Shown: piece by piece, positions 31,011 through 39,396 of the stretch | Layout of the letters: each line of letters starts with the position of its first letter | Position numbering within the stretch: the stretch's first letter is position 1 | Assembly: GCF_013314975.1 (NCBI RefSeq) | Contig: NZ_JABTYH010000039.1 | Location: forward strand, 1 to 39,470 | Source: Pseudarthrobacter oxydans | Lineage (GTDB): Bacteria; Actinomycetota; Actinomycetes; Actinomycetales; Micrococcaceae | DNA: 39,470 nt | Reading direction: 5' to 3' | Program-made: the position numbers and the translations under genes | The notes under the pieces: generated by a model | What the model saw: only the letters and a program-made list of their open reading frames with translations | What the model was told of the DNA's origin: nothing | Database searches by the model: none

Positions 31011-32108
31011 TTGACTATCGTTGCGCAGACCCGCCCGTTCGTCATCGGCGTGGACTGCCACGCCCGCACCCACACGTTCGCCGTCATAGAGGCCAGCACC
31101 AAGCGACAACTCGCGAGCGAGCAGTTCCCGACCACCCCGGCAGGGATTTCCCGCGCCCTTGCCTGGGTAGGCCGACGGACAGGCGGCGATAAGGGGTGTT
31201 TGTGGGCAATCGAGGGTGTCGGCACTTACGGGGCACGTCTGGCCAGGGCCGTAGTCGATGCCGGCTACGATGTCGCCGAAGCGCCACGTATGAACGCCCG
31301 CGGCCGCCGGGGGCTGGGCAAGTCCGACGCGTTGGATGCGGCCGCCATCGGAACGGCCGTCTTGAGCGTGGAGGAGTCCGAGCTCCGGGCGCCGCGGCGG
31401 GATGAAGGAACCCGTGCTGGACTGAGGATCTTGAGCGCGGCACGGGATCAGCTGACCCGGGACCGAACATTGAATGCGAACGCACTCCTTGCTTTGCTCC
31501 GGGCCCATGATCTAGGAATCGACGCCCGTAAACCATTGGTTCCCGCTCAGATCGCGACGATCACCAGATGGCGGGACCGACAGGAGCAGCTAGAAGTATC
31601 AATCGCCCGCGAGGAAGCGGTTCGGTTGGCGCGCCGCGTCCTCGAAGTAACTACTCAGCTGGCTGCGAACCAGAAGCGAATGACAGAGCTGATCCAGCAA
31701 AGCCCAGCTGCACCGCTTCTGGAAATGGTCGGCGCCGGGGCTGTCACGGTCGCGACTGTCCTGACGGCTTGGTCTCATCCAGGAAGGGTTCGCAGCGAAG
31801 CTGCCTTTGCTTCGTTGGCAGGGGTGAATCCCTTGCCAGCTTCAAGCGGTAATACTGTCCGGCACCGGCTCAACCGGGGCGGTGACAGGCGCCTCAATCG
31901 GGCCCTGCACACCATCACGATGACCCGCATGACGCATGACCCCGGAACACGGGAGTATGTCGCTAGACGCACTCACGAAGGCCGCAGCTACCGCGAAATC
32001 CGAAGATCCCTCAAGCGCTACATCGCCCGAACCCTCTACCGCCAACTCAATACCCTTTACGCCGCCGCCGAACCTGCCGCGTCCCCGGCTATTGGTACGG
32101 CCCCGTAG
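31011..32108 (+). CDS. IS110-family transposase, second type
   Basis: The protein of about 365 residues has FVIGVDCHARTHTFAVIE with the first Asp, AIEGVGTYGARLA, GKSDALDAAAIGTA, and in the second half LLEMVGAGAVTVATVL and ASLAGVNPLPASSGNTVRHRLNRGGDRRLN with the SSG serine. It clearly differs from the element at 29048, so this is a separate insertion. TTG 31011 follows GGAGG (30997-31001) by nine bases; GTG 31002 is an alternative. Longer in-frame sequence upstream is unlike the family. It is transcribed away from the first IS110 gene, with repeat copy A between them. Confidence 0.93.
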   Translation: MTIVAQTRPFVIGVDCHARTHTFAVIEASTKRQLASEQFPTTPAGISRALAWVGRRTGGDKGCLWAIEGVGTYGARLARAVVDAGYDVAEAPRMNARGRRGLGKSDALDAAAIGTAVLSVEESELRAPRRDEGTRAGLRILSAARDQLTRDRTLNANALLALLRAHDLGIDARKPLVPAQIATITRWRDRQEQLEVSIAREEAVRLARRVLEVTTQLAANQKRMTELIQQSPAAPLLEMVGAGAVTVATVLTAWSHPGRVRSEAAFASLAGVNPLPASSGNTVRHRLNRGGDRRLNRALHTITMTRMTHDPGTREYVARRTHEGRSYREIRRSLKRYIARTLYRQLNTLYAAAEPAASPAIGTAP

Positions 32109-32296
32109 CGAGAACAGGAGCGCACGAAGAACGTTGCCCAGGCTGGTGGGTATCTCCTCAGGTTTGTCCAAGGTTTTGATCAATATCATTGCCGCCTTAT
32201 CCGGGGACGGTTAGCGTCGGGGCATCACTCGTTGGGGGTTCGGGCGTTCGGTGAACTGGGGATTGCCGCGGATCATTCGTAGAAAGTTCTTGGGGG

Positions 32297-35200
32297 ATGT
32301 CTACTGTTCCGAGCCTGATCCGGCCTGCCCTTTTCCGGCCTGTTTCAGCTGGTTTTACCGCTGTCAGGGTTGTTATCGCTGCTGTTGTTGCTTTTACGGT
32401 CACTGTTGCCGGGTTTAGCGCCCCGGCCTTCGCGGCTCCTTTGGTCGCAGCGCCTGCGGCGGTGGCTCCGGCGTCTGTACAGGCTCCATCGGTTGTCCCG
32501 GCCCAGTCCACACCTTCGGTGCAGGCCGGCGTTTTTGTCCCGGTCCAGGGACGTGCGCTGGACACGCGCTCTGGGCTGGGCGGTATCACCGGGCCGGTGA
32601 CGGCGCAGACCTGGCATCCCTTCCAGGTCCTGGGCGCCGCAGGGGTGCCGACCAGCGGTGTGGATGCGGTCCTGGTGAGTTTGACCGTGGTGAATGGAAC
32701 GGGTGTCAACGTCGCCCAACTGGTGCCCAACACCGCCCGGCACCATGACACGACGAACCTGTATTCCGGGGAGAATGACACAATCTCCAACACGGTGGCC
32801 GTCGCGGTCGGAACCGACGGGAAGCTGGCGCTGTACTCGACGTCCTCGCAGCAGTTCATTGTCGATGTCCAGGGCTATTTCACTGCAGGTGACACTCCGG
32901 CTCCGGGCGCGTTCGTTTCCGTCCCTCAATCCCGAGTAGTAGATACCCGTAACGGCACCGGGTACCCGGCCGGTCAATGGTCAGGGGCAGGGATCAAGAG
33001 CCTGGCTTTGAAGGGCAAGGGAGGGGTTCCGGATACGGCGACAGCGGTCTTCGCGAACATTACGGTGCTTAATGACAATGACACGGCCGAGCTCACTTTC
33101 ACGACCCAGCCCGGGGGTGGTTTCGACGGCGGCGCTGACCCTGGGACCACGATCAATTTCCGCGGCTCCTCCACCACAGCAGTTGCTGCAGTCCTGAATC
33201 TGAACGCAGCGGGCGTGGTTGATATCAAGCACAACCAGCCGTACGCCACGGGCTTCCACGTCCTGGTGGATATCCAGGGCTATTTCGATGGGCAGGTCTC
33301 CGACAGCGCGTTCACCACTGTCGAATCACGGATCTATGATTCCCGTGTCTCAAACACCCCTATAAGCGGCTTCAGCTCGGTGGAGGTGCAGATCGCCGGG
33401 GTGGGTGGGCTGCCCGCGGCCTCGACTAGCCTGGCGGGTGTGGCCATGAATATCACGCCCATCACGACCGGGACCGGCAACTTGACCGTATGGCCCTCCG
33501 ATGAGACTCAACCCGGAACGAGCACCGTGAACTACACCGCGGACTCGGTGTCCAACACTGTCGTGGTACGGCCCAGCACCGTCACCGGAAAGGTCAAGAT
33601 CTACAACGCCGGGCCCGGTAACGTCCACGTCATCCTCGACTCCCAGGGGTGGTTCAGCAACGCGAACCTGCTGCCACCGGTAACCGTGAACGGGGCCGAG
33701 TCAGGCTCGCGGGGCAAGGCCTCAATGGTCGGACACACGCTGACCGACGCTGCGAAGCTGGCGCTGAACCCGACGAACGGCAACGCGGTGTTCACGGGCC
33801 GGCTGTTCAATCTCCGGGGCATCGGGCAGGACATGAACGTCGCCTGGCGGTACAACTCGAAGTACGACCACCGCCCCACGCTCTCGATGGGCCGGCTGGA
33901 AACCGCGCTGCGGGTCGACCCTGCCACCGGGAACATGATGTACACGGCCCCGGACGGTGGCTGGTACACCTTCATGCTCGCTGCGGGTGTCTTTACCATG
34001 GCGCCGGAGCTCAACGCCTCCCTCACGAAGGTCTCCACCACGGAGTATTGGCTCCGGTTTAACGACACCGGCATCACCAACGTCTATCAGGACGACGGGA
34101 CGAACTTTGCCCTGGTCCGGTCCGTCGATGCAAACACCACCAACCCGAACACCGTGACCTACACCTACGGCAACGGCAGGCTGACCCAGACCACGGACAC
34201 CCAGGGCCGCACCGTTTCCTACGTCTATAACGACACCCGGAACCTGAACCAGCCCTCCGCGATCACGGACAACTCGCTGAACCGGACCGTGAACATCGAA
34301 TACGGCGGCGGGGAAGGCCGGATGTCCAAGATCACCGACGCCACCGGCGCGGTCACCACCTTCGCCTACACCAGCGGGAAACTCAGCTCCTTCACCGACG
34401 GGCGCACCAACACCACCGCCCTCGCCTACGCAGCGGACGGCTGGGTCAACACCGTTACCTACGGCCAAGGTTCAACCGCGGCCGCGACGTGGACCCTCAC
34501 CCACAGCACGGACGGCAGCCTGTCCTACCTGACCGACCCGAACAGCAAGCAGAGCACCTACACCCTGGATGCGAGCAAAACCCGGGTCCTGAAGGCCACG
34601 GACCCCAATGGCAACGAGTCCTCGGGCACCTTCGATGGGCACGATAATCGGCTGACCACCACCAATGGTTTGGGGCAGACGACCACGGCGGCCTATAACG
34701 CGAACAATTCGCTGACGAAGATCACCTCCCCGCTGGCCGGCGCCACGGGCACGGCCGGGGATGCCTCCTTCACCTATCCGACCGCGGTGGGGGACCCTTT
34801 GTTGAACTACCGCCCGGACACCTCCACCAGCAGCGAGGGAAACGCCAACACAATCCAGTACGACCCGAACACCAAAAACCCCTCAGCGATCCTGACCCCT
34901 GACAACCTGGGCGGCACACCCCGGCGCTACTACCAGGGTGACGCTGCCGGAACGAGCTGCGGCGCGAAACCCGGGTCGTTGTGCCGGTCCACGGACGGGA
35001 ACGGCAACGAAACCACCTACAGCTACGACGCGGCGGGGAACGTGGCCGCGGTGACCTGGCCAGCTCCGCTGGGTTCTCTCGCGTACACCTATGACGCGGC
35101 CGGCCGGGTCGCGACGGCCAAGGACGGCAAGAACCAGACCGCCACCTACACCTATGACAACAACGACCGCCTGACCCAGGTCCGCTACGCGGTCACCTGT

Positions 35201-36715
35201 GTCCCGGCGACCTGCGTCGCCTACACCTACGACAATGCCGGGAACCTCACCACCCGGGTAGATGCGGCCGGGACCACCACCTACACCTGGGACGCCCAGA
35301 ACCGGCCCACAGGTAAAACCATCGGCGGGGTGACCACCACGGTCACTTATGACGGGGCCTCGAACATCCTGACCAGCGTGGACCCGCTGGGGACTGTGGC
35401 CTACCGGTATGACGGGGCGAACCGGCTGGCCGCCCTGGCCGAACCGGGCGGGTCCTGCCCGGCCACCCCGGTGTTCCCGAACAGCACCAAATGCACCGGC
35501 TTCGAGTACGACAAGGCCAATCGGCGCACCGTCACCAAGTACCCGAACGGGGTGAAAAACACCACCACCTACGACGGGGCAGGCAAGATCACCGACATCG
35601 CCGCGACCAACACCAGCGGCACGGTCCTGGAAAAGCGCGCCTACACCTACACCCTCAACGGAGCGAAGGACGGCGGACTCCGGAAGACCATGACCACCGA
35701 CTCCGGCTCGGTCACCACCTACGGGTACGACAAGCTCAACCGGCTCACCTCAGCGGTCAAGGGCACGGTCACCGAATCCTGGACCTACGACGCCAACAGC
35801 AACCGGCTCGCCGACACCAAGACCGGGGCCGCGACCGTGTACTACGCGTACAACGCCGCGGACCAGCTCTGCTGGCACGCCACCGCGACCGGGACCTGCA
35901 CCGCCGCGCCGTCCGGGGCGGTCAAGTACGGGTACGACGCGAACGGCAACACCACCCTCGCCGGGTCCGCCGGAACCACCCAGGCCTACAACGTGTTCGA
36001 CCAGTTCACGTCCAACACCAGCGGCTCAACAGTAACGAACTACACCTACGCCGGAACACGTAACGACGAAAGGATCACGGCCGGGTCGACCTCGTTCCTC
36101 AACGGGACCCTCGGCGTCACACAGCAAACCAAGTCAGGCGCGGCCACCTCGTTTATCCGGGATCCCGACGGTACGCTCATCAGCATGCGCACCAGCACCG
36201 GGGCCAGCTACTACTACACCACCGACGCCATCGGCTCGACCATCATGCTCACCGACAGTGCCCAGGCCAAAGCCGTCGAATACAAATACGACTCCTGGGG
36301 CGTGCAGACCAGCTCCACCGGCACCCACGCCGCAACCAACCCCTGGACCTACGCCGGCGGCTACAACGACACCACCAGCAACCGCATCAAATTCGGCGCC
36401 CGCTACTACAACCCCTCCCGCGGCCGCTTCACCCAACCCGACCCCTCCGGACAAGAACAAAACCGCTACCTCTACGCAGCAGCGGATCCCATCAGCAACA
36501 CCGACCCGAGTGGCCTCTTGTTTGGTGACACGGACTATGGCTGCGCTCCCTATAACACTTCTTACTGCACTGGGGTAGCAAACGTGCCGTACCCTCCCGA
36601 CGGAATGACTGCAAAGTGCAGAGTCTCCTTAGGATTTTCGATGGCAAGTGTGTTTGTTCCCGGCTGGACCCCATGGGCCTTCGCAGGAGTCTTCGTCGCC
36701 GCTGTGACTTGTTAG
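32297..36715 (+). CDS. Large secreted RHS-repeat protein with variable C-terminus
   Basis: The 1472-residue protein has a signal region (hydrophobic to about residue 50, ending near APAFA). Three beta domains of about 120 residues follow, each opening with RALDTR, RVVDTR or RIYDSR and closing with DVQGYF, DIQGYF or DSQGWF (about 80-455). YD repeats then fill about 600-1330, with many T-Y-D-x2-N/G-R units. The RHS core KFGARYYNPSRGRFTQPDPSG leads to DPSGL (1403-1407). The last 65 residues (1408-1472) are unrelated to the repeat and include a hydrophobic stretch with four or five Cys. In RHS systems the core encloses a C-terminal toxin that is released after DPxG. The next gene is a candidate immunity protein. 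The N-terminal domains suggest surface attachment. Confidence 0.92.
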   Translation: MSTVPSLIRPALFRPVSAGFTAVRVVIAAVVAFTVTVAGFSAPAFAAPLVAAPAAVAPASVQAPSVVPAQSTPSVQAGVFVPVQGRALDTRSGLGGITGPVTAQTWHPFQVLGAAGVPTSGVDAVLVSLTVVNGTGVNVAQLVPNTARHHDTTNLYSGENDTISNTVAVAVGTDGKLALYSTSSQQFIVDVQGYFTAGDTPAPGAFVSVPQSRVVDTRNGTGYPAGQWSGAGIKSLALKGKGGVPDTATAVFANITVLNDNDTAELTFTTQPGGGFDGGADPGTTINFRGSSTTAVAAVLNLNAAGVVDIKHNQPYATGFHVLVDIQGYFDGQVSDSAFTTVESRIYDSRVSNTPISGFSSVEVQIAGVGGLPAASTSLAGVAMNITPITTGTGNLTVWPSDETQPGTSTVNYTADSVSNTVVVRPSTVTGKVKIYNAGPGNVHVILDSQGWFSNANLLPPVTVNGAESGSRGKASMVGHTLTDAAKLALNPTNGNAVFTGRLFNLRGIGQDMNVAWRYNSKYDHRPTLSMGRLETALRVDPATGNMMYTAPDGGWYTFMLAAGVFTMAPELNASLTKVSTTEYWLRFNDTGITNVYQDDGTNFALVRSVDANTTNPNTVTYTYGNGRLTQTTDTQGRTVSYVYNDTRNLNQPSAITDNSLNRTVNIEYGGGEGRMSKITDATGAVTTFAYTSGKLSSFTDGRTNTTALAYAADGWVNTVTYGQGSTAAATWTLTHSTDGSLSYLTDPNSKQSTYTLDASKTRVLKATDPNGNESSGTFDGHDNRLTTTNGLGQTTTAAYNANNSLTKITSPLAGATGTAGDASFTYPTAVGDPLLNYRPDTSTSSEGNANTIQYDPNTKNPSAILTPDNLGGTPRRYYQGDAAGTSCGAKPGSLCRSTDGNGNETTYSYDAAGNVAAVTWPAPLGSLAYTYDAAGRVATAKDGKNQTATYTYDNNDRLTQVRYAVTCVPATCVAYTYDNAGNLTTRVDAAGTTTYTWDAQNRPTGKTIGGVTTTVTYDGASNILTSVDPLGTVAYRYDGANRLAALAEPGGSCPATPVFPNSTKCTGFEYDKANRRTVTKYPNGVKNTTTYDGAGKITDIAATNTSGTVLEKRAYTYTLNGAKDGGLRKTMTTDSGSVTTYGYDKLNRLTSAVKGTVTESWTYDANSNRLADTKTGAATVYYAYNAADQLCWHATATGTCTAAPSGAVKYGYDANGNTTLAGSAGTTQAYNVFDQFTSNTSGSTVTNYTYAGTRNDERITAGSTSFLNGTLGVTQQTKSGAATSFIRDPDGTLISMRTSTGASYYYTTDAIGSTIMLTDSAQAKAVEYKYDSWGVQTSSTGTHAATNPWTYAGGYNDTTSNRIKFGARYYNPSRGRFTQPDPSGQEQNRYLYAAADPISNTDPSGLLFGDTDYGCAPYNTSYCTGVANVPYPPDGMTAKCRVSLGFSMASVFVPGWTPWAFAGVFVAAVTC

Positions 36716-36738
36716 AGCGAAATAAGAAAGCAGTCCTC

Positions 36739-36933
36739 ATGAAACCGCAAGCACCTCGAACTGCGTTGGCCTTCACCATCCTTGGCACTTTGGTGTGGGG
36801 ATGGCTGGGAATCAGTGGACTACTAGAAGGAGCCGACATTTGGAAGCCCATCCTCGCACTCGCATTTGGAGTTGTGTGGCTGGCTGTGGGTTTGACGATG
36901 TGGAGGAAGAGCAGAGGCTTGCGTCGAGATTGA
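36739..36933 (+). CDS. Small two-helix membrane protein, candidate immunity protein
   Basis: The 64-residue protein has two membrane helices, about 9-28 (TALAFTILGTLVWGWLGISG) and 35-55, and a basic tail, WRKSRGLRRD. It starts with ATG 36739, 23 bases after the RHS stop; the ribosome site (AAGAAAG) is weak. Genes directly after RHS toxin tips usually encode the matching immunity protein, and a membrane immunity fits a hydrophobic, membrane-acting toxin tip. This is inferred from position only. Confidence 0.58.
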   Translation: MKPQAPRTALAFTILGTLVWGWLGISGLLEGADIWKPILALAFGVVWLAVGLTMWRKSRGLRRD

Positions 36934-37220
36934 TTGCTTCTCCCGGGCCACTCATAAACGTGAGCCTGCGCTCCGCAGTATTGGGGGCCTCAGTGGCCGC
37001 CTACTAACAGGCGCCGGGGACTCCGCCTGCTGAGTTGAGGGCGTGAGCAGCTGCCTAGGAAAACAACAGCTTTTCAAGACACTGACGCGAGCCTCAATCG
37101 GGACAACGGCGGGCGCGCGAACGGGCGGAACAGCGGGCCACTCGACGTCTCGTAAAGGCGTCTCGCAGCAAATCGTCTCGTCGCGGGTGCATCGGGGGCT
37201 TTTCGAGTCAAAATTGCCTC
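36934..37220. promoter_or_regulatory. Gap with three CGTCTCG repeats before a recombinase
   Basis: No gene is seen. CGTCTCG occurs at 37146-37152, 37159-37165 and 37174-37180, spaced 13 and 15 bases. GCCTC-GT-GAGGC (37216-37227) surrounds the start codon of the recombinase. These could be its binding sites. Confidence 0.45.
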
Positions 37221-37817
37221 GTGAGGCTACTGGGTTACACCCGCGTCAGTACTTCCAGCCAAGATGCCCAGCTGCAGCTGGATGCACTGGTCGCCGCCGG
37301 TGTGCAAAAACGCGATGTCTTCGCCGATGTGACCTCCGGTAGCAAGGCGGCGATCGAGCGTCCGGGAATGAAAAAACTCCTCGAGTACGCCGAGGAAGGC
37401 GACACCGTCGTTGTGTGGCGGGTCGACCGGCTGGGCCGGTCGCTCATTGATGTGCTGAACACGGTGGCCCTGCTGCGCGGCCGCGGTATCCAGGTCCGGT
37501 CTATCTCCGATGGCATCGACCCGGCAACCTCGACCGGCCGGTTGATGTTGAACATGCTCGCAACTCTTGCCGAGTACGAGCGCGAGCTCATCGTCGAGCG
37601 GGTCAACGCCGGCATCTCCGCAGCACGACAAAACGGCACACGCTTCGGCCGCCCGCAGTCCGACCCGGCCGTCATCGCGGACAAACTCGCAATCGCCCAG
37701 GACGCCCGCGCCAAAGGCCGCACCGCCGAGGACGCTGCCCGTCTCGTTGGCTGGAGCCGCGCAACGCTCTACCGCCACCAGCAAGCCCATGCTGCACGCG
37801 GGAGCACCACGATTTAG
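37221..37817 (+). CDS. Serine recombinase (resolvase/invertase family)
   Basis: The 198-residue protein starts MRLLGYTRVSTSSQDAQLQ, with catalytic Ser10. It shows VDRLGRSLIDVLNTV, LATLAEYERELIVERV and a C-terminal helix-turn-helix, RTAEDAARLVGWSRATLYRHQ. The start is GTG 37221; no strong ribosome site precedes it and the codon lies within a short inverted repeat, so translation may be low or leaderless. It stands between the RHS locus and a structured repeat (copy B). Confidence 0.92.
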   Translation: MRLLGYTRVSTSSQDAQLQLDALVAAGVQKRDVFADVTSGSKAAIERPGMKKLLEYAEEGDTVVVWRVDRLGRSLIDVLNTVALLRGRGIQVRSISDGIDPATSTGRLMLNMLATLAEYERELIVERVNAGISAARQNGTRFGRPQSDPAVIADKLAIAQDARAKGRTAEDAARLVGWSRATLYRHQQAHAARGSTTI

Positions 37818-37923
37818 CCCGGAAATTACGCCCGGCCTGGCTTGGATTTCCGGCCTCACTTAGCCAGCGCCCAGGTCTACTGCACGGACCTCGCTTCGCT
37901 CGGACTGTAGAAGCGCTTTTCTG

Positions 37924-38114
37924 TTTTTTGCTGCTGTCCTCCGGATCGTACGTGCCCGCTCCACCGGCTCAACCGTCCTGCGGACGGCTGCACAGCCGAT
38001 GCCTTGTGTCGGCGCTTCGCTTATTTCCTCCCACAACCCATCCACTGCTTGCCCTTCGGGTTGCCCCGACTCCGTCGGGCACAGCTCCGCGATGCTCCGC
38101 CAGCAGGCAAAAAA
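37924..38114 (+). repeat. Structured dispersed repeat, copy B (complete)
   Basis: The 191-bp unit begins TTTTTTGCTGCTG and ends CAGCAGGCAAAAAA, pairing with one bulge. It shares the block CTGCTGTCCTCCGGATCGTA with copy A, then has a hairpin with different bases but the same place: CCGTCC (37973-37978) / GGACGG (37982-37987), followed by CTGCA. CGCTTATTTCCTCC and CAGCTCCGC are also shared. It ends 80 bases before the DprA-like gene. Confidence 0.75.
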
Positions 38115-38193
38115 CGCCCGGGGGAGAGGGGAAGCTGGCCGGTCACCAAGGCCGCCTCACCCACCGGATCCTCAGCAAAGGAGAAGAGAAACT

Positions 38194-39102
38194 ATGAACG
38201 ATCGCATTGCACGTGCAGCCCTGACCCGCCTGTTCGAACCAAACGACACAGTTGGGCGGACCCTCGTGGGCAGGCTCGGCGCGTACGCCGCGCTGCGGCT
38301 CGCCACCGGCGCCCAACCCGCCCACACCCTCCCAGACGTGACACCCGAGGAACTGGCCGACGCGCTGAAGCGCTGGGCCCCCCGCGTGCCGGATCTGGAC
38401 CCGGAAAAAGACCTAGCCACCATCGAACGCCTCGGCGGCGGGTTCCTCATCCCCGGCGACGAGCACTGGCCCACCGGTCTGGACGACCTCCCGGACGCAC
38501 CCTTCGGTCTCTGGTACCGGGGCAACATCGGGAACGGCATCCCCGACCCGTCCAACTGCGCGGCACTGGCCGAATCACGGGACTGCACCAGCTACGGCGC
38601 GGCCGTCACCGGAGACATCGCCTACAGCCTGGCCCAGCGCGGAATCTGCGTCATCGCCGGCCTCGCCTACGGCATCGACGCCCACGCCCACCGCGCCGCA
38701 CTGGCCGGAAGCAACGGCAACGGTCCCGCCACCATCGCCGTCCTCGCCGGAGGACTGGACCGCGACTACCCGTCCGGAAACGCCGACCTCGCCGCCGTGA
38801 TCCGTGCCAATGGCCTGACGATCTCAGAGCTCCCGCCCGGTTCCGCCCCGACCCGGTACCGCTTCCTTCAGAGGAACCGCATCATCGCCGCCCTTGCAGG
38901 GGTGACGTGTGTCGTGGAGGCTCGGTGGCGCTCCGGGGCGTTGAACACCGCCCACCATGCCGAGACCATTGCCCGGCACGTCGCCGCCGTCCCCGGCAGC
39001 GTGCACAGCGCGAACTCTGCAGGATGCCACCGGCTTCTCAAGGAAGGCGGGGCGGTGCTGGTGTCCGAGGCGGCCGAACTGGCCGAGCTCCTCGCAGGGT
39101 AG
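38194..39102 (+). CDS. DprA/Smf-like DNA-processing protein
   Basis: The 302-residue protein has the DprA Rossmann-like core: YPxG-type WPTGLDDLPDAPFGLWYRG, TSYGAAVTGDIAYSLAQRG, VIAGLAYGIDAHAHRAAL, TIAVLAGGLDRDYPSGN, then SELPPGSAPTRYRFLQRNRIIAAL and a GALNTAHHA motif. DprA loads RecA on incoming single-stranded DNA during transformation; relatives in mobile regions may protect or process entering DNA. The usual GSR before the T-x-YG motif is ESR here (AALAESRDCTSYG), a change in the ligand loop. ATG 38194 has AAGGAG at 38178-38183. No competence genes are near, and a structured repeat lies directly upstream. The C-terminal winged-helix domain is missing. Confidence 0.88.
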   Translation: MNDRIARAALTRLFEPNDTVGRTLVGRLGAYAALRLATGAQPAHTLPDVTPEELADALKRWAPRVPDLDPEKDLATIERLGGGFLIPGDEHWPTGLDDLPDAPFGLWYRGNIGNGIPDPSNCAALAESRDCTSYGAAVTGDIAYSLAQRGICVIAGLAYGIDAHAHRAALAGSNGNGPATIAVLAGGLDRDYPSGNADLAAVIRANGLTISELPPGSAPTRYRFLQRNRIIAALAGVTCVVEARWRSGALNTAHHAETIARHVAAVPGSVHSANSAGCHRLLKEGGAVLVSEAAELAELLAG

Positions 39103-39142
39103 TCCTTTCAGGTGGCCGTCCCTTACCGGGGCGGTCACCGCG

Positions 39143-39196
39143 GGCGGTCCGCCGTCGTGGCCGGCGTGCGCGGTGGGTCGGCTGCGGCGGACCGCC
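39143..39196. repeat. 12-bp inverted repeat after the DprA-like gene
   Basis: GGCGGTCCGCCG (39143-39154) and CGGCGGACCGCC (39185-39196) are perfectly complementary. The stem follows the DprA stop at 39102 by 40 bases, so it could act as a terminator; there is no T run. No gene is seen from 39103 to the window end. Confidence 0.5.
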
Positions 39197-39306
39197 GTTC
39201 GCACACTCAGTTCCGGCGACCGGGGGCGCGCGGCCGCCGATGCCAAGGGACGCCGAAAGAAGACCCGGGGTGCTGATGGGAGGTTCGCAGGGCTCACCAG
39301 GAAAAG

Positions 39307-39396
39307 GGGCGTCCGCTGGCGCGGCCGGCTGCGGGGTCCAGTGCCGGCTCCGCAGGGCTCCGCCGCCCCTGGCCCTGTTCTGTCTACGACGATGCT
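39307..39396 (+). repeat. Dispersed 90-bp repeat, copy 2
   Basis: It shares start (GGGCGTCCGCTGGCGCGGCC) and end (GTCTACGACGATGCT) with the block at 27205-27295 and has a diverged centre. Here the end runs straight into structured repeat copy C. Confidence 0.7.
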
